DNA of 6,110 bases, from contig JAQGLQ010000432.1 of the NCBI GenBank assembly GCA_028292785.1, forward strand, positions 1-6,110, read 5' to 3'. The notes under the pieces were generated by a model. That model searched no databases. It saw only the letters and a program-made list of their open reading frames with translations, and had not been told where the DNA came from. A program made the position numbers and the translations under genes. Positions 1 through 5,878 of this stretch are shown here, one piece after another; positions within the stretch are counted from its first letter, which is position 1; each line of letters starts with the position of its first letter. This DNA comes from Noviherbaspirillum sp. (GTDB taxonomy: Bacteria > Pseudomonadota > Gammaproteobacteria > Burkholderiales > Burkholderiaceae).

Positions 1-132
1 TTCCTTTACTTCGGTGTCCGGGAGCCCGACGATCGTGAACGATGGCAATCCGTTCGCCAGATGCACTTCCACGGTGACTTCGGGCGCATCCATGCCGGCC
101 AGCGCCCGGCTCTTCAGTACCGCAAGACTCAC
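1..132 (-). CDS. comM: ComM/YifB-family Mg-chelatase-like AAA+ ATPase, N-terminal fragment
   Basis: Only the first 44 codons are present and the gene continues beyond the left edge. Read on the minus strand from a GTG at 132-130, the protein begins (M)SLAVLKSRALAG, continues with VTVEVHLANGLPSFTIVGLP, and ends at DTEVKE. This is the characteristic N-terminus of the YifB/ComM family, whose first domain is Lon-protease-like, followed in full-length members by an Mg-chelatase-type AAA+ ATPase domain not visible here. In naturally competent bacteria ComM is a helicase that promotes branch migration during integration of transformed DNA; the role in other species is less clear. The GTG start is chosen because it matches the family N-terminus and because it overlaps the ubiK stop codon (GTGA at 132-129), which suggests translational coupling. 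Family assignment is secure; the competence role is inferred from the family. Confidence 0.9.
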   Translation of the reverse strand, partial: MSLAVLKSRALAGMDAPEVTVEVHLANGLPSFTIVGLPDTEVKE

Positions 133-395
133 GGACTGTTTTTCCTGGCGGACGATTGCGCTTCGAGCAGGACTTCCAGTTCGGCGACGCGGGTTTCGAG
201 CAGTTCGAGTTTGGCGCGGGTTTTCTGCAGCACTTGCGTCTGGATGTCGAATTCCTCGCGTGTGACCAGATCGAGTTTCGAAAAGCCCTGACTCAGCATG
301 GCCTTCATGTTCTTTTCCAGATCTTTCGCGGGAGAATTTTCGATGGCTTGTTGGAACTTCGCCTGCAAGTCATTGAGGAAGTTGGGTTTGTCCAT
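129..395 (-). CDS. ubiK: UbiK-type ubiquinone biosynthesis accessory factor (BMFP domain)
   Basis: This 88-residue protein belongs to the YqiC/UbiK family (membrane fusogenic, BMFP domain). In Enterobacteria UbiK works with UbiJ as an accessory factor in aerobic ubiquinone (coenzyme Q) synthesis, probably organising the Ubi enzyme complex and its lipid substrates. Visible features are an amphipathic N-terminal half (NFLNDLQAKFQQAIENSP, about residues 5-22, followed by DLEKNMKAMLSQGFSKLDLV, 25-44) and a C-terminal coiled coil (about residues 53-80, rich in Leu/Glu/Arg with LELLETRVAELEVLLEAQ), the usual BMFP plan. Length is typical (E. coli about 96). The ATG at 395-393 is preceded by GAAGG (complement of 402-406) at suitable distance. 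The stop overlaps the start of comM by four bases, so the two genes are probably one transcript. The upstream region is shared with the divergent nitrogen operon. Confidence 0.9.
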   Translation of the reverse strand: MDKPNFLNDLQAKFQQAIENSPAKDLEKNMKAMLSQGFSKLDLVTREEFDIQTQVLQKTRAKLELLETRVAELEVLLEAQSSARKNSP

Positions 396-421
396 GATGA
401 ACCTTCATTAAGGAGAGAATT

Positions 422-438
422 GGCACCGTAATGGTGCG
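422..438. promoter_or_regulatory. NtrC-type binding site (strong palindrome)
   Basis: GCACC (423-427), five bases, then GGTGC (433-437): an exact inverted repeat matching the core of the known NtrC site TGCACC-N5-GGTGCA. Its centre lies about 179 bases upstream of the predicted sigma-54 transcription start near 609, a normal enhancer distance. It also lies only about 17 bases upstream of the ubiK Shine-Dalgarno on the other strand, so it falls inside the ubiK promoter or leader. Binding is inferred from sequence only. Confidence 0.75.
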
Positions 439-465
439 AGTTTGCGCTGATGTGCCTTGGTCTGG

Positions 466-482
466 TGCGCTCGTATGGTGCG
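466..482. promoter_or_regulatory. Second, weaker NtrC-type site
   Basis: TGCGCT (466-471), CGTAT, then GGTGCG (477-482). The right half is perfect and the left half matches the GCACC core at three of five positions. It is centred 44 bases (about four helical turns) downstream of the strong site at 422-438, so both would lie on the same DNA face. Another TGGTGC half-site lies at 463-468 and overlaps its left arm. Probable secondary NtrC site. Confidence 0.5.
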
Positions 483-505
483 CGCTGCTTTTCTTTAATG
501 CGTCA

Positions 506-512
506 TGGTGCA
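506..512. promoter_or_regulatory. NtrC-type half-site TGGTGCA
   Basis: A perfect half-site TGGTGCA lies about 100 bases upstream of the predicted start. The expected left arm (497-501, AATGC) does not match. It is the fourth TGGTGC in an 80-base stretch (432, 463, 476, 506). It may add to cooperative binding, but on its own it is weak evidence. Confidence 0.35.
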
Positions 513-582
513 ACCGGCGCGGATAGCCCGAAAAGAGGGCGGTTTAAGATAAAAATAATAACGTATCTTCGACGAAATAGGG

Positions 583-598
583 TGGCACGGCTCCTGCT
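583..598 (+). promoter_or_regulatory. Sigma-54 (-24/-12) promoter of the outer-membrane protein-glnK-amtB operon
   Basis: TGGCACG (583-589), GCTC, CTGCT (594-598) matches the sigma-54 consensus TGGCACG-N4-TTGCW with one mismatch (C for the first T of TTGC). The invariant GG (584-585) and GC (596-597) are separated by exactly ten bases, as required. Transcription would start near 609, leaving a leader of about 58 bases before the ATG at 667. The stretch at 542-565 between the enhancer sites and the promoter is very AT-rich and could be the bend or IHF region often found there, but I see no clear IHF consensus. With the NtrC-type sites upstream, this is a coherent nitrogen-regulated promoter. 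Confidence 0.85.
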
Positions 599-666
599 AA
601 TAAGAGAAGAGGTGGAAACCAGATTAGACAAGTTTTTGTTTCAACAACATAAAAAAGGGATGCGCC

Positions 667-1398
667 ATGAAAAAACTGATGCTCATAACAGCGTTGACGT
701 CCACGCTTGCTGGAGGCGTGGTACATGCTCAGGAAGCAAAACCGGACCATGAAATCTCATTCAATGCCTCCGTGGTCAGCGACTATCGGTATCGTGGCAT
801 TTCCCAGACACGTCTGAGACCTGCGCTGCAAGGCGGAGCCGACTATACACACACTCCCACCGGCCTGTACGCCGGCACCTGGCTTTCCACCATCAGATGG
901 ATCAAGGACGCGGGCGGCGATGCCGGTGTCGAATGGGATATCTACGGCGGCAAGAAAGGCGAATTCGCTCCGGGCATCTCCTACGATGTCGGGGTCCTGC
1001 GCTACCAGTATCCATCCAACGACCTCAATCCGAGCGCCAATACCACCGAACTGTATGGCCAGGTCGGATACGGTCCGGGATACGTGAAGTACTCGCATGC
1101 GCTGACCAACCTGTTCGGCTTCGCCGACAGCAAGAGAAGCGGCTATCTCGATGTGGGCGCGAATGTCGAAGTGGGAAGCGGACTGATCCTCAACCTGCAT
1201 GTGGGCCATCAGAAAGTGAAAAACCAGTCGGCGTTCAGCTATACCGACTGGAAAGTCGGCGTGACCAAGGACTTCGGTTTCGTGACAGGAGCCGTCGCCG
1301 TGATCGGCACCAATAACGACAACTATGTCGGCCCGGGGTCCGACCGTAAAAATCTTGGCAAGAACGGACTGGTCGTATCCGTCGCCAAAACTTTCTAA
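667..1398 (+). CDS. TorF/Gcw_chp-family putative outer-membrane porin
   Basis: A 243-residue exported protein of the Gcw_chp (TIGR02001, TorF-family putative porin) type. Residues 1-21 form a clear Sec signal peptide (KK charge, hydrophobic core, VVHA before the likely cut at A21/Q22). The family hallmark SDYRYRGISQ is at residues 38-47. The rest alternates short polar and aromatic/Gly strands typical of an outer-membrane beta-barrel, and the chain ends in Phe (VAKTF), the usual barrel-assembly signal. The ATG at 667 has AAAAGGGA (653-660) six bases upstream. It is first in an operon with glnK (18-base gap) and amtB, behind a sigma-54/NtrC-type promoter, so it is probably made under nitrogen limitation. 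A role in passage of ammonium or another nitrogen compound through the outer membrane is inference from context; the family has no firmly established substrate that I can state. Confidence 0.88.
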   Translation: MKKLMLITALTSTLAGGVVHAQEAKPDHEISFNASVVSDYRYRGISQTRLRPALQGGADYTHTPTGLYAGTWLSTIRWIKDAGGDAGVEWDIYGGKKGEFAPGISYDVGVLRYQYPSNDLNPSANTTELYGQVGYGPGYVKYSHALTNLFGFADSKRSGYLDVGANVEVGSGLILNLHVGHQKVKNQSAFSYTDWKVGVTKDFGFVTGAVAVIGTNNDNYVGPGSDRKNLGKNGLVVSVAKTF

Positions 1399-1755
<357 letters not shown>

Positions 1756-1771
1756 TTGGGGAAAACAAATT

Positions 1772-3298
1772 ATGAAAAAACATTTTGCCGGTTTTCTGGC
1801 TGCCGTCGCGATGTGTTGCATGGTTGGCGTCGCGCAGCCATCGCTCGCCGCCGACGCGCCTTCAGCCAAACCTGAAGCCACCATTCTGGCTCAGGCGCCA
1901 GCGGCTACGGATGCCGCATCTGCCGCCGCACCCGCTGCCGCTGCTCCGGCCGCTGCGCCTGCGCAAGCCTCTGCTGCCGCCGCTCCGACGCCGAACAAGG
2001 GCGATACCGCATGGATGCTGGTTGCCACCGTGCTCGTGATTCTGATGACGATACCCGGCCTTGCCCTGTTCTACGGCGGACTGGTGCGCTCGAAGAATAT
2101 GCTGTCGGTGCTGATGCAGGTGTTCATGGTGTTCTGCATGATCGCGGTGCTGTGGGCGGTTTATGGCTATTCGCTTGCGTTCACCGAGGGTGGCAGTTTC
2201 ATCGGTTCCTTCGACAGGCTGTTCCTCAAGGGAATTACGCCGGAATCGGTCGCCGCGACCTTCAGCAAGGGCGTGGTTCTGCCGGAATATGTATTCGTGG
2301 CATTCCAGGCGACATTCGCCGCGATTACCTGCGGGCTGATCGTCGGCGCATTCGCGGAGCGCATCAAGTTCTCGGCAGTGCTGCTGTTCATCGCGTTGTG
2401 GTTCACCTTTGCCTACCTGCCGATCGCGCACATGGTCTGGTTCTGGCCGGGTCCCGATGCCTATACGGATGCCGCCGCCGCCGAGAAGGCGACCGCCGCC
2501 GCGGGTTGGCTGTTCCAGAAGGGCGCGCTCGATTTCGCCGGCGGCACCGTGGTGCACATCAATGCGGCGATAGCGGGCCTGGTCGGCGCGTATGAGATCG
2601 GCAAGCGGGTCGGTTATGGACGCGAATCCCTGGCTCCGCATTCGCTCACCATGACCATGGTCGGTGCATCGATGCTGTGGGTGGGCTGGTTCGGCTTCAA
2701 CGCCGGTTCGGCTCTCGAAGCGGGCGGCAGCGCGGCGCTGGCCTTCGTCAACACTCTGCTGGCGGCCGCCATCGCGACGCTGTCCTGGTCGTTCGGCGAG
2801 TGGATGAGCAAGGGCAAGCCCTCGATGCTCGGCGCGGCCTCCGGCGCCGTCGCCGGCCTGGTTGCGATCACGCCCGCCGCCGGCTTCGTCGGTCCGATGG
2901 GCGCCCTGGTGATCGGTCTGCTGGCAGGCATACTCTGCCTGTGGGGTGTGAACGGTCTCAAGCGCATGCTGCGTGCCGACGACTCTCTGGATGTGTTCGG
3001 CGTGCACGGCGTCGGCGGCATCCTTGGTGCGTTGCTGACGGGCGTGTTCGCTTCGCCGTCGCTGGGCGGCACCGGCATCTACGACTATGTCGCTAACAAG
3101 GTGGCACCTGATTACTCGATTGCATCGCAGGTCTGGATCCAGGCGCAAGGGGTGATCACCACGATCGTCTGGTCCGGCGTGATAGCGCTGATCGCCTACA
3201 AAGTGGTCGATCTGATCGTCGGCCTGCGCGTCGCGGAAGATGAGGAGCGCGAAGGCCTCGACATCTCCAGCCACGGCGAATCCGCATACCATTTTTAG
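1772..3298 (+). CDS. amtB: Ammonium transporter AmtB, with long Ala/Pro-rich N-terminal extension
   Basis: A 508-residue inner-membrane Amt/Rh-family ammonium channel. Matching to E. coli AmtB places all the key pore residues: Trp223 (W148), Phe182 and Phe309 (gate F107, F215), Asp254 (D160), the twin His262 and His412 (H168, H318) and Ser313 (S219); the His-Phe-His spacings (47 and 150 in total) are identical to E. coli. Residues 1-26 are a likely signal peptide (cut near SLA/ADA), followed by an Ala/Pro-rich tail to about residue 75, then about eleven membrane helices. Relative to E. coli there are about 19 extra residues between W223 and D254, in a periplasmic loop. The C-terminus LRVAEDEEREGLD...HGESAYHF is the conserved cytoplasmic tail involved in GlnK control. 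The start at 1772 is chosen because it gives the signal peptide and lies just after the glnK stop, with GGGG(A) at 1758-1762; the open frame further upstream is only the overlap with glnK. Confidence 0.97.
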   Translation: MKKHFAGFLAAVAMCCMVGVAQPSLAADAPSAKPEATILAQAPAATDAASAAAPAAAAPAAAPAQASAAAAPTPNKGDTAWMLVATVLVILMTIPGLALFYGGLVRSKNMLSVLMQVFMVFCMIAVLWAVYGYSLAFTEGGSFIGSFDRLFLKGITPESVAATFSKGVVLPEYVFVAFQATFAAITCGLIVGAFAERIKFSAVLLFIALWFTFAYLPIAHMVWFWPGPDAYTDAAAAEKATAAAGWLFQKGALDFAGGTVVHINAAIAGLVGAYEIGKRVGYGRESLAPHSLTMTMVGASMLWVGWFGFNAGSALEAGGSAALAFVNTLLAAAIATLSWSFGEWMSKGKPSMLGAASGAVAGLVAITPAAGFVGPMGALVIGLLAGILCLWGVNGLKRMLRADDSLDVFGVHGVGGILGALLTGVFASPSLGGTGIYDYVANKVAPDYSIASQVWIQAQGVITTIVWSGVIALIAYKVVDLIVGLRVAEDEEREGLDISSHGESAYHF

Positions 3299-3326
3299 TT
3301 GTCTCCTCGGCAAGTAGTACTTTCAC

Positions 3327-3351
3327 AGCGCCTCTTCGGAGGCGCTTTTTT
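3327..3351 (+). terminator. Rho-independent terminator of the glnK-amtB operon
   Basis: An 8-bp perfect stem, AGCGCCTC (3327-3334) with GAGGCGCT (3339-3346), encloses a TTCG loop closed by C-G, one of the most stable RNA tetraloops. It is followed by a T run at 3347-3351 and more T after one A. It lies 28 bases after the amtB stop. Confidence 0.95.
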
Positions 3352-3535
3352 ATTTCGGTCTTTTAAATTGCCTTGCCGTCCCTACATAAAACAGGCTTCT
3401 CCGGCAAAACACCGAATTTCATTCCGGCAACATCCAGAACAACCGTCGCATGATATGTGTTGCCGCCGACGCCACAGACCGAATCCCGTTAGAATCTGCA
3501 CCACTTGGCAGCATCCACATTCCTAAGGTTTTTAT
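3352..3535 (+). promoter_or_regulatory. Non-coding gap before gshA; probable gshA promoter region
   Basis: No gene is apparent in these 184 bases. The best -10 candidate is TAGAAT (3490-3495), 40 bases before the gshA ATG; no convincing -35 sits 16-18 bases upstream, the nearest similar element (TTGCCG, 3460-3465) being too far. A promoter is expected because a strong terminator precedes the gap and gshA has a good ribosome site (TAAGG, 3524-3528). An eight-base direct repeat TCCGGCAA occurs at 3400-3407 and 3423-3430, of unknown meaning. Confidence 0.35.
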
Positions 3536-4834
3536 ATGGTTCCGCATCTTGTCACCGCCCTCAACGGCCCCTTACTCGATCTCGAAAAAAAAATTCTCGA
3601 TGCCACGCCGGCGATCGAACGCTGGTTCCGGCTCGAGTGGCAGGAGCATACGCCGCCGTTCTATTGCTCGGTCGACTTGCGTAATGCCGGTTTCAAGCTT
3701 GCTCCGGTCGACACTAACCTGTTTCCGGGAGGCTTCAATAACCTTTCGCCGGAAATGCTGCCGCTGGCGGTGCAGGCCGCCATGGCCGCGATCGAAAAAT
3801 ATTGTCCGGATGCGAAGAACCTCCTTCTGATTCCAGAGCGCCATACCCGCAACACCTTTTATCTCCAAAACGTCGCCCGCCTGACACAGATCTTCCGCCA
3901 GACCGGCCTCAACGTGCGCCTCGGTTCGCTGTCGGAGGACTTGAAGGAGCCGACGCAGATCGACCTGCCCGATGGCAGCGCCATTGTGCTCGAACCGCTC
4001 GAACGCTTCAGCAACGGCCGCCGCCTGGGCCTGAAGAATTTCGATCCCTGCACCGTCCTGCTCAACAACGATCTGTCTTCCGGCATACCTTCCGTGCTCG
4101 AAGGCCTGCATGAGCAGAATGTGCTGCCGCCGCTGCATGCGGGCTGGGCTGTGCGCCGCAAGAGCAATCACTTTGCGGCATACGACGAAGTGGTCAAGAA
4201 ATTCGCCAAGCTGATCGACGTCGATCAATGGATGCTCAATCCCTATTTCGCCAAATGCACCGGGGTCAACTTCCAGGAACGCACCGGCGAGGATTGCCTT
4301 GCATCGAGCGTCGACACGGTGCTCGCGAAGATCCGCAAAAAATACAAGGAATACGGCATCAAGGAAACGCCGTTCGTGATCGTCAAGGCTGACGCCGGCA
4401 CCTATGGCATGGGCATCATGACCGTGAAGGATGCGAGCGAGGTGAAAGACCTCAACCGCAAGCAGCGCAACAAGATGTCGGTGGTCAAGGAAGGGCTGGA
4501 GGTTTCCGACGTCATCATCCAGGAAGGCGTGCATACCTTTGAGCATATCAATGATGCTGTCGCCGAGCCGGTGGTATACATGATCGACCGCTACGTGGTG
4601 GGCGGCTTCTATCGGGTGCATGCCGAGCGCGGCGTGGACGAGAACCTGAACTCGCCGGGCGCGCATTTCGTTCCGCTGGCGTTCGCCCAGCAGCATGCCC
4701 TGCCCGATCTGCATGCGAAGCCCGGCACCGCGGCGCCCAACCGCTTCTATATGTATGGCGTGGTGGCGCGTCTGGCGTTGCTCGCCGCATCGCTGGAAAT
4801 GGAAAAAACCGATCCGAACCCGGAAATCTACTAA
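3536..4834 (+). CDS. gshA: Glutamate-cysteine ligase, proteobacterial GshA (PF08886/TIGR02049 type)
   Basis: A 432-residue cytoplasmic enzyme predicted to join glutamate and cysteine using ATP, the first and rate-limiting step of glutathione synthesis. It belongs to the type first noted in Acidithiobacillus ferrooxidans and common in betaproteobacteria, unrelated in obvious sequence to E. coli GshA. Conserved blocks visible are VDTNLFPGGFNNL (58-70), PERHTRNTFYLQN (100-112), LLNNDLSSG (175-183), the ATP-grasp-like VKADAGTYGMGIM (283-295), and VYMIDRYVVGGFYRVH (347-362) followed by ENLNSPGAHF (369-378). Length is typical of the family. The ATG at 3536 has TAAGG seven bases upstream. The gene ends ten bases before gshB, the second enzyme, which strongly supports the assignment. 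Catalytic residues are not identified here beyond the conserved blocks. Confidence 0.95.
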   Translation: MVPHLVTALNGPLLDLEKKILDATPAIERWFRLEWQEHTPPFYCSVDLRNAGFKLAPVDTNLFPGGFNNLSPEMLPLAVQAAMAAIEKYCPDAKNLLLIPERHTRNTFYLQNVARLTQIFRQTGLNVRLGSLSEDLKEPTQIDLPDGSAIVLEPLERFSNGRRLGLKNFDPCTVLLNNDLSSGIPSVLEGLHEQNVLPPLHAGWAVRRKSNHFAAYDEVVKKFAKLIDVDQWMLNPYFAKCTGVNFQERTGEDCLASSVDTVLAKIRKKYKEYGIKETPFVIVKADAGTYGMGIMTVKDASEVKDLNRKQRNKMSVVKEGLEVSDVIIQEGVHTFEHINDAVAEPVVYMIDRYVVGGFYRVHAERGVDENLNSPGAHFVPLAFAQQHALPDLHAKPGTAAPNRFYMYGVVARLALLAASLEMEKTDPNPEIY

Positions 4835-4844
4835 GCAACCGATC

Positions 4845-5792
4845 ATGAAATTCGCCTTCCTCGCCGACCCGCTCGACAGCTTCAAGATCTACAAGGATTC
4901 GACCTACGCCATGATGGTCGAAGCGTCGCGGCGCGGCCATGCGATTTATGCGTTCGAGCAGAAGCATATGGCGCTCGATGGCGGCAGCGTATCGGCGCGA
5001 GTGCGGCGCATCAGGCTGACCGGCGAGGGCGCGGATTGGTATCGGGCAGATGACCCGGTGGAAACGAAGCTGAACGAGTTCGATGCGATCGTGATCCGCA
5101 AGGATCCGCCGTTCAACATGGAATACATTTACCTGACGTATCTGCTGGAACTGGCGGAGCGGCAGGGCGCGCGCGTATTCAATCGGCCCGAAGCAATACG
5201 CAGCCACAATGAAAAGCTGTCGATTGCGCAGTTCTCGCAATTCATCGCGCCCACGCTGGTGACCAGCGACATCGCGCGCGTCCGGGAATTCCACGCGCTG
5301 CACAGGGACATCATCCTGAAGCCGCTCGACGGCATGGGCGGCAGCGGCATATTCCGCGTCAGGGAAGACGGGATGAACCTCGGTTCCGTCGTCGAAACCC
5401 TGACCGTCAACGGCGTGCATACCATCATGGCCCAGCGCTACATTCCCGCGATCTCGCAGGGTGACAAGCGCATCCTGCTGATCGGCGGCGAAGTCGTGCC
5501 ATACTGCCTTGCACGCATTCCGCAAAACGGTGAAGTGCGCGGAAATCTTGCGGCGGGCGGCCTCGGCGTCGCGCGGCCGATTTCGGAGCGCGACCGCGAA
5601 ATCGCCGAGACCCTTGCGCCAGTTCTGTCAAAGCGCGGCTTATTGCTGGTAGGATTGGACGTGATCGGCGACTACCTGACTGAAGTGAATGTCACTAGCC
5701 CGACCTGCTTTCAAGAAATCACACAACAAACCGGCTTCGATGTGCCAGCGATGTTCATCGATGCCCTGCAAAAAGCAGCGCACCCGGCCTGA
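4845..5792 (+). CDS. gshB: Glutathione synthetase
   Basis: A 315-residue ATP-grasp ligase that adds glycine to gamma-glutamylcysteine to make glutathione; the E. coli enzyme has 316 residues and aligns with an offset of one. Visible active-site residues are Arg85, Lys124 and Lys159, the glycine-rich ATP loop DGMGGSGIF (162-170), DKR (207-209), RGN (232-234), and the Mg ligands Asp272, Glu280 and Asn282 (E. coli D273, E281, N283). The N-terminus MKFAFLADPLDSFKIYKDST is the family start, so the ATG at 4845 is chosen although the same frame is open upstream inside gshA. There is little Shine-Dalgarno before it, and the gap from the gshA stop is only ten bases, so translation may depend on ribosomes finishing gshA. 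No clear terminator follows the gene. Confidence 0.97.
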   Translation: MKFAFLADPLDSFKIYKDSTYAMMVEASRRGHAIYAFEQKHMALDGGSVSARVRRIRLTGEGADWYRADDPVETKLNEFDAIVIRKDPPFNMEYIYLTYLLELAERQGARVFNRPEAIRSHNEKLSIAQFSQFIAPTLVTSDIARVREFHALHRDIILKPLDGMGGSGIFRVREDGMNLGSVVETLTVNGVHTIMAQRYIPAISQGDKRILLIGGEVVPYCLARIPQNGEVRGNLAAGGLGVARPISERDREIAETLAPVLSKRGLLLVGLDVIGDYLTEVNVTSPTCFQEITQQTGFDVPAMFIDALQKAAHPA

Positions 5793-5845
5793 TTCCCCTG
5801 GCATCGTGAAGAAGAACACCATACCTCCTTTTTCACCATATAAAG

Positions 5846-5855
5846 GGTGATCACC
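5846..5855. promoter_or_regulatory. Perfect 10-base palindrome upstream of the PTS IIA gene
   Basis: GGTGATCACC is a perfect palindrome 23 bases before the IIA start codon, with a further TCACC half at 5833-5837. It could be an operator for an unidentified regulator. A hairpin formed by TCACC (5833-5837) and GGTGA (5846-5850) has no T run directly after it and is a poor terminator. Confidence 0.3.
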
Positions 5856-5856
5856 T

Positions 5857-5870
5857 TATTTCGAGAAATA
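5857..5870. promoter_or_regulatory. Hyphenated palindrome TATTTC-GA-GAAATA
   Basis: A six-base perfect inverted repeat separated by two bases lies one base after the GGTGATCACC palindrome and eight bases before the IIA start codon, where the ribosome site would be. The two-base gap is too small for an RNA hairpin using all pairs, so a DNA operator is the more natural reading. No regulator is recognised. Confidence 0.3.
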
Positions 5871-5878
5871 TCCTGAAC

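Noticed and set aside
421..437. TGGCACC as a second sigma-54 -24 element
   Set aside because: The base pair ten positions after GG is GT, not GC, so there is no -12 element; the match arises from the NtrC-type palindrome.
450..752. Open frame of 100 codons in the control region
   Set aside because: It spans the NtrC-type sites and sigma-54 promoter and runs into the outer-membrane protein gene in another frame; there is no ribosome site or homology.
1862..3313. Open frame of 483 codons on the minus strand across amtB
   Set aside because: Its product is rich in Arg, His and Gly without any plausible fold, and the plus strand encodes a full AmtB with all pore residues.
3572..4885. Open frame of 437 codons on the minus strand across gshA
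   Set aside because: It is an antisense shadow of gshA; no ribosome site or family motif is evident.
5833..5850. TCACC...GGTGA hairpin as the gshB terminator
   Set aside because: The stem has only five pairs and is not followed by a T run, so it is unlikely to stop transcription.
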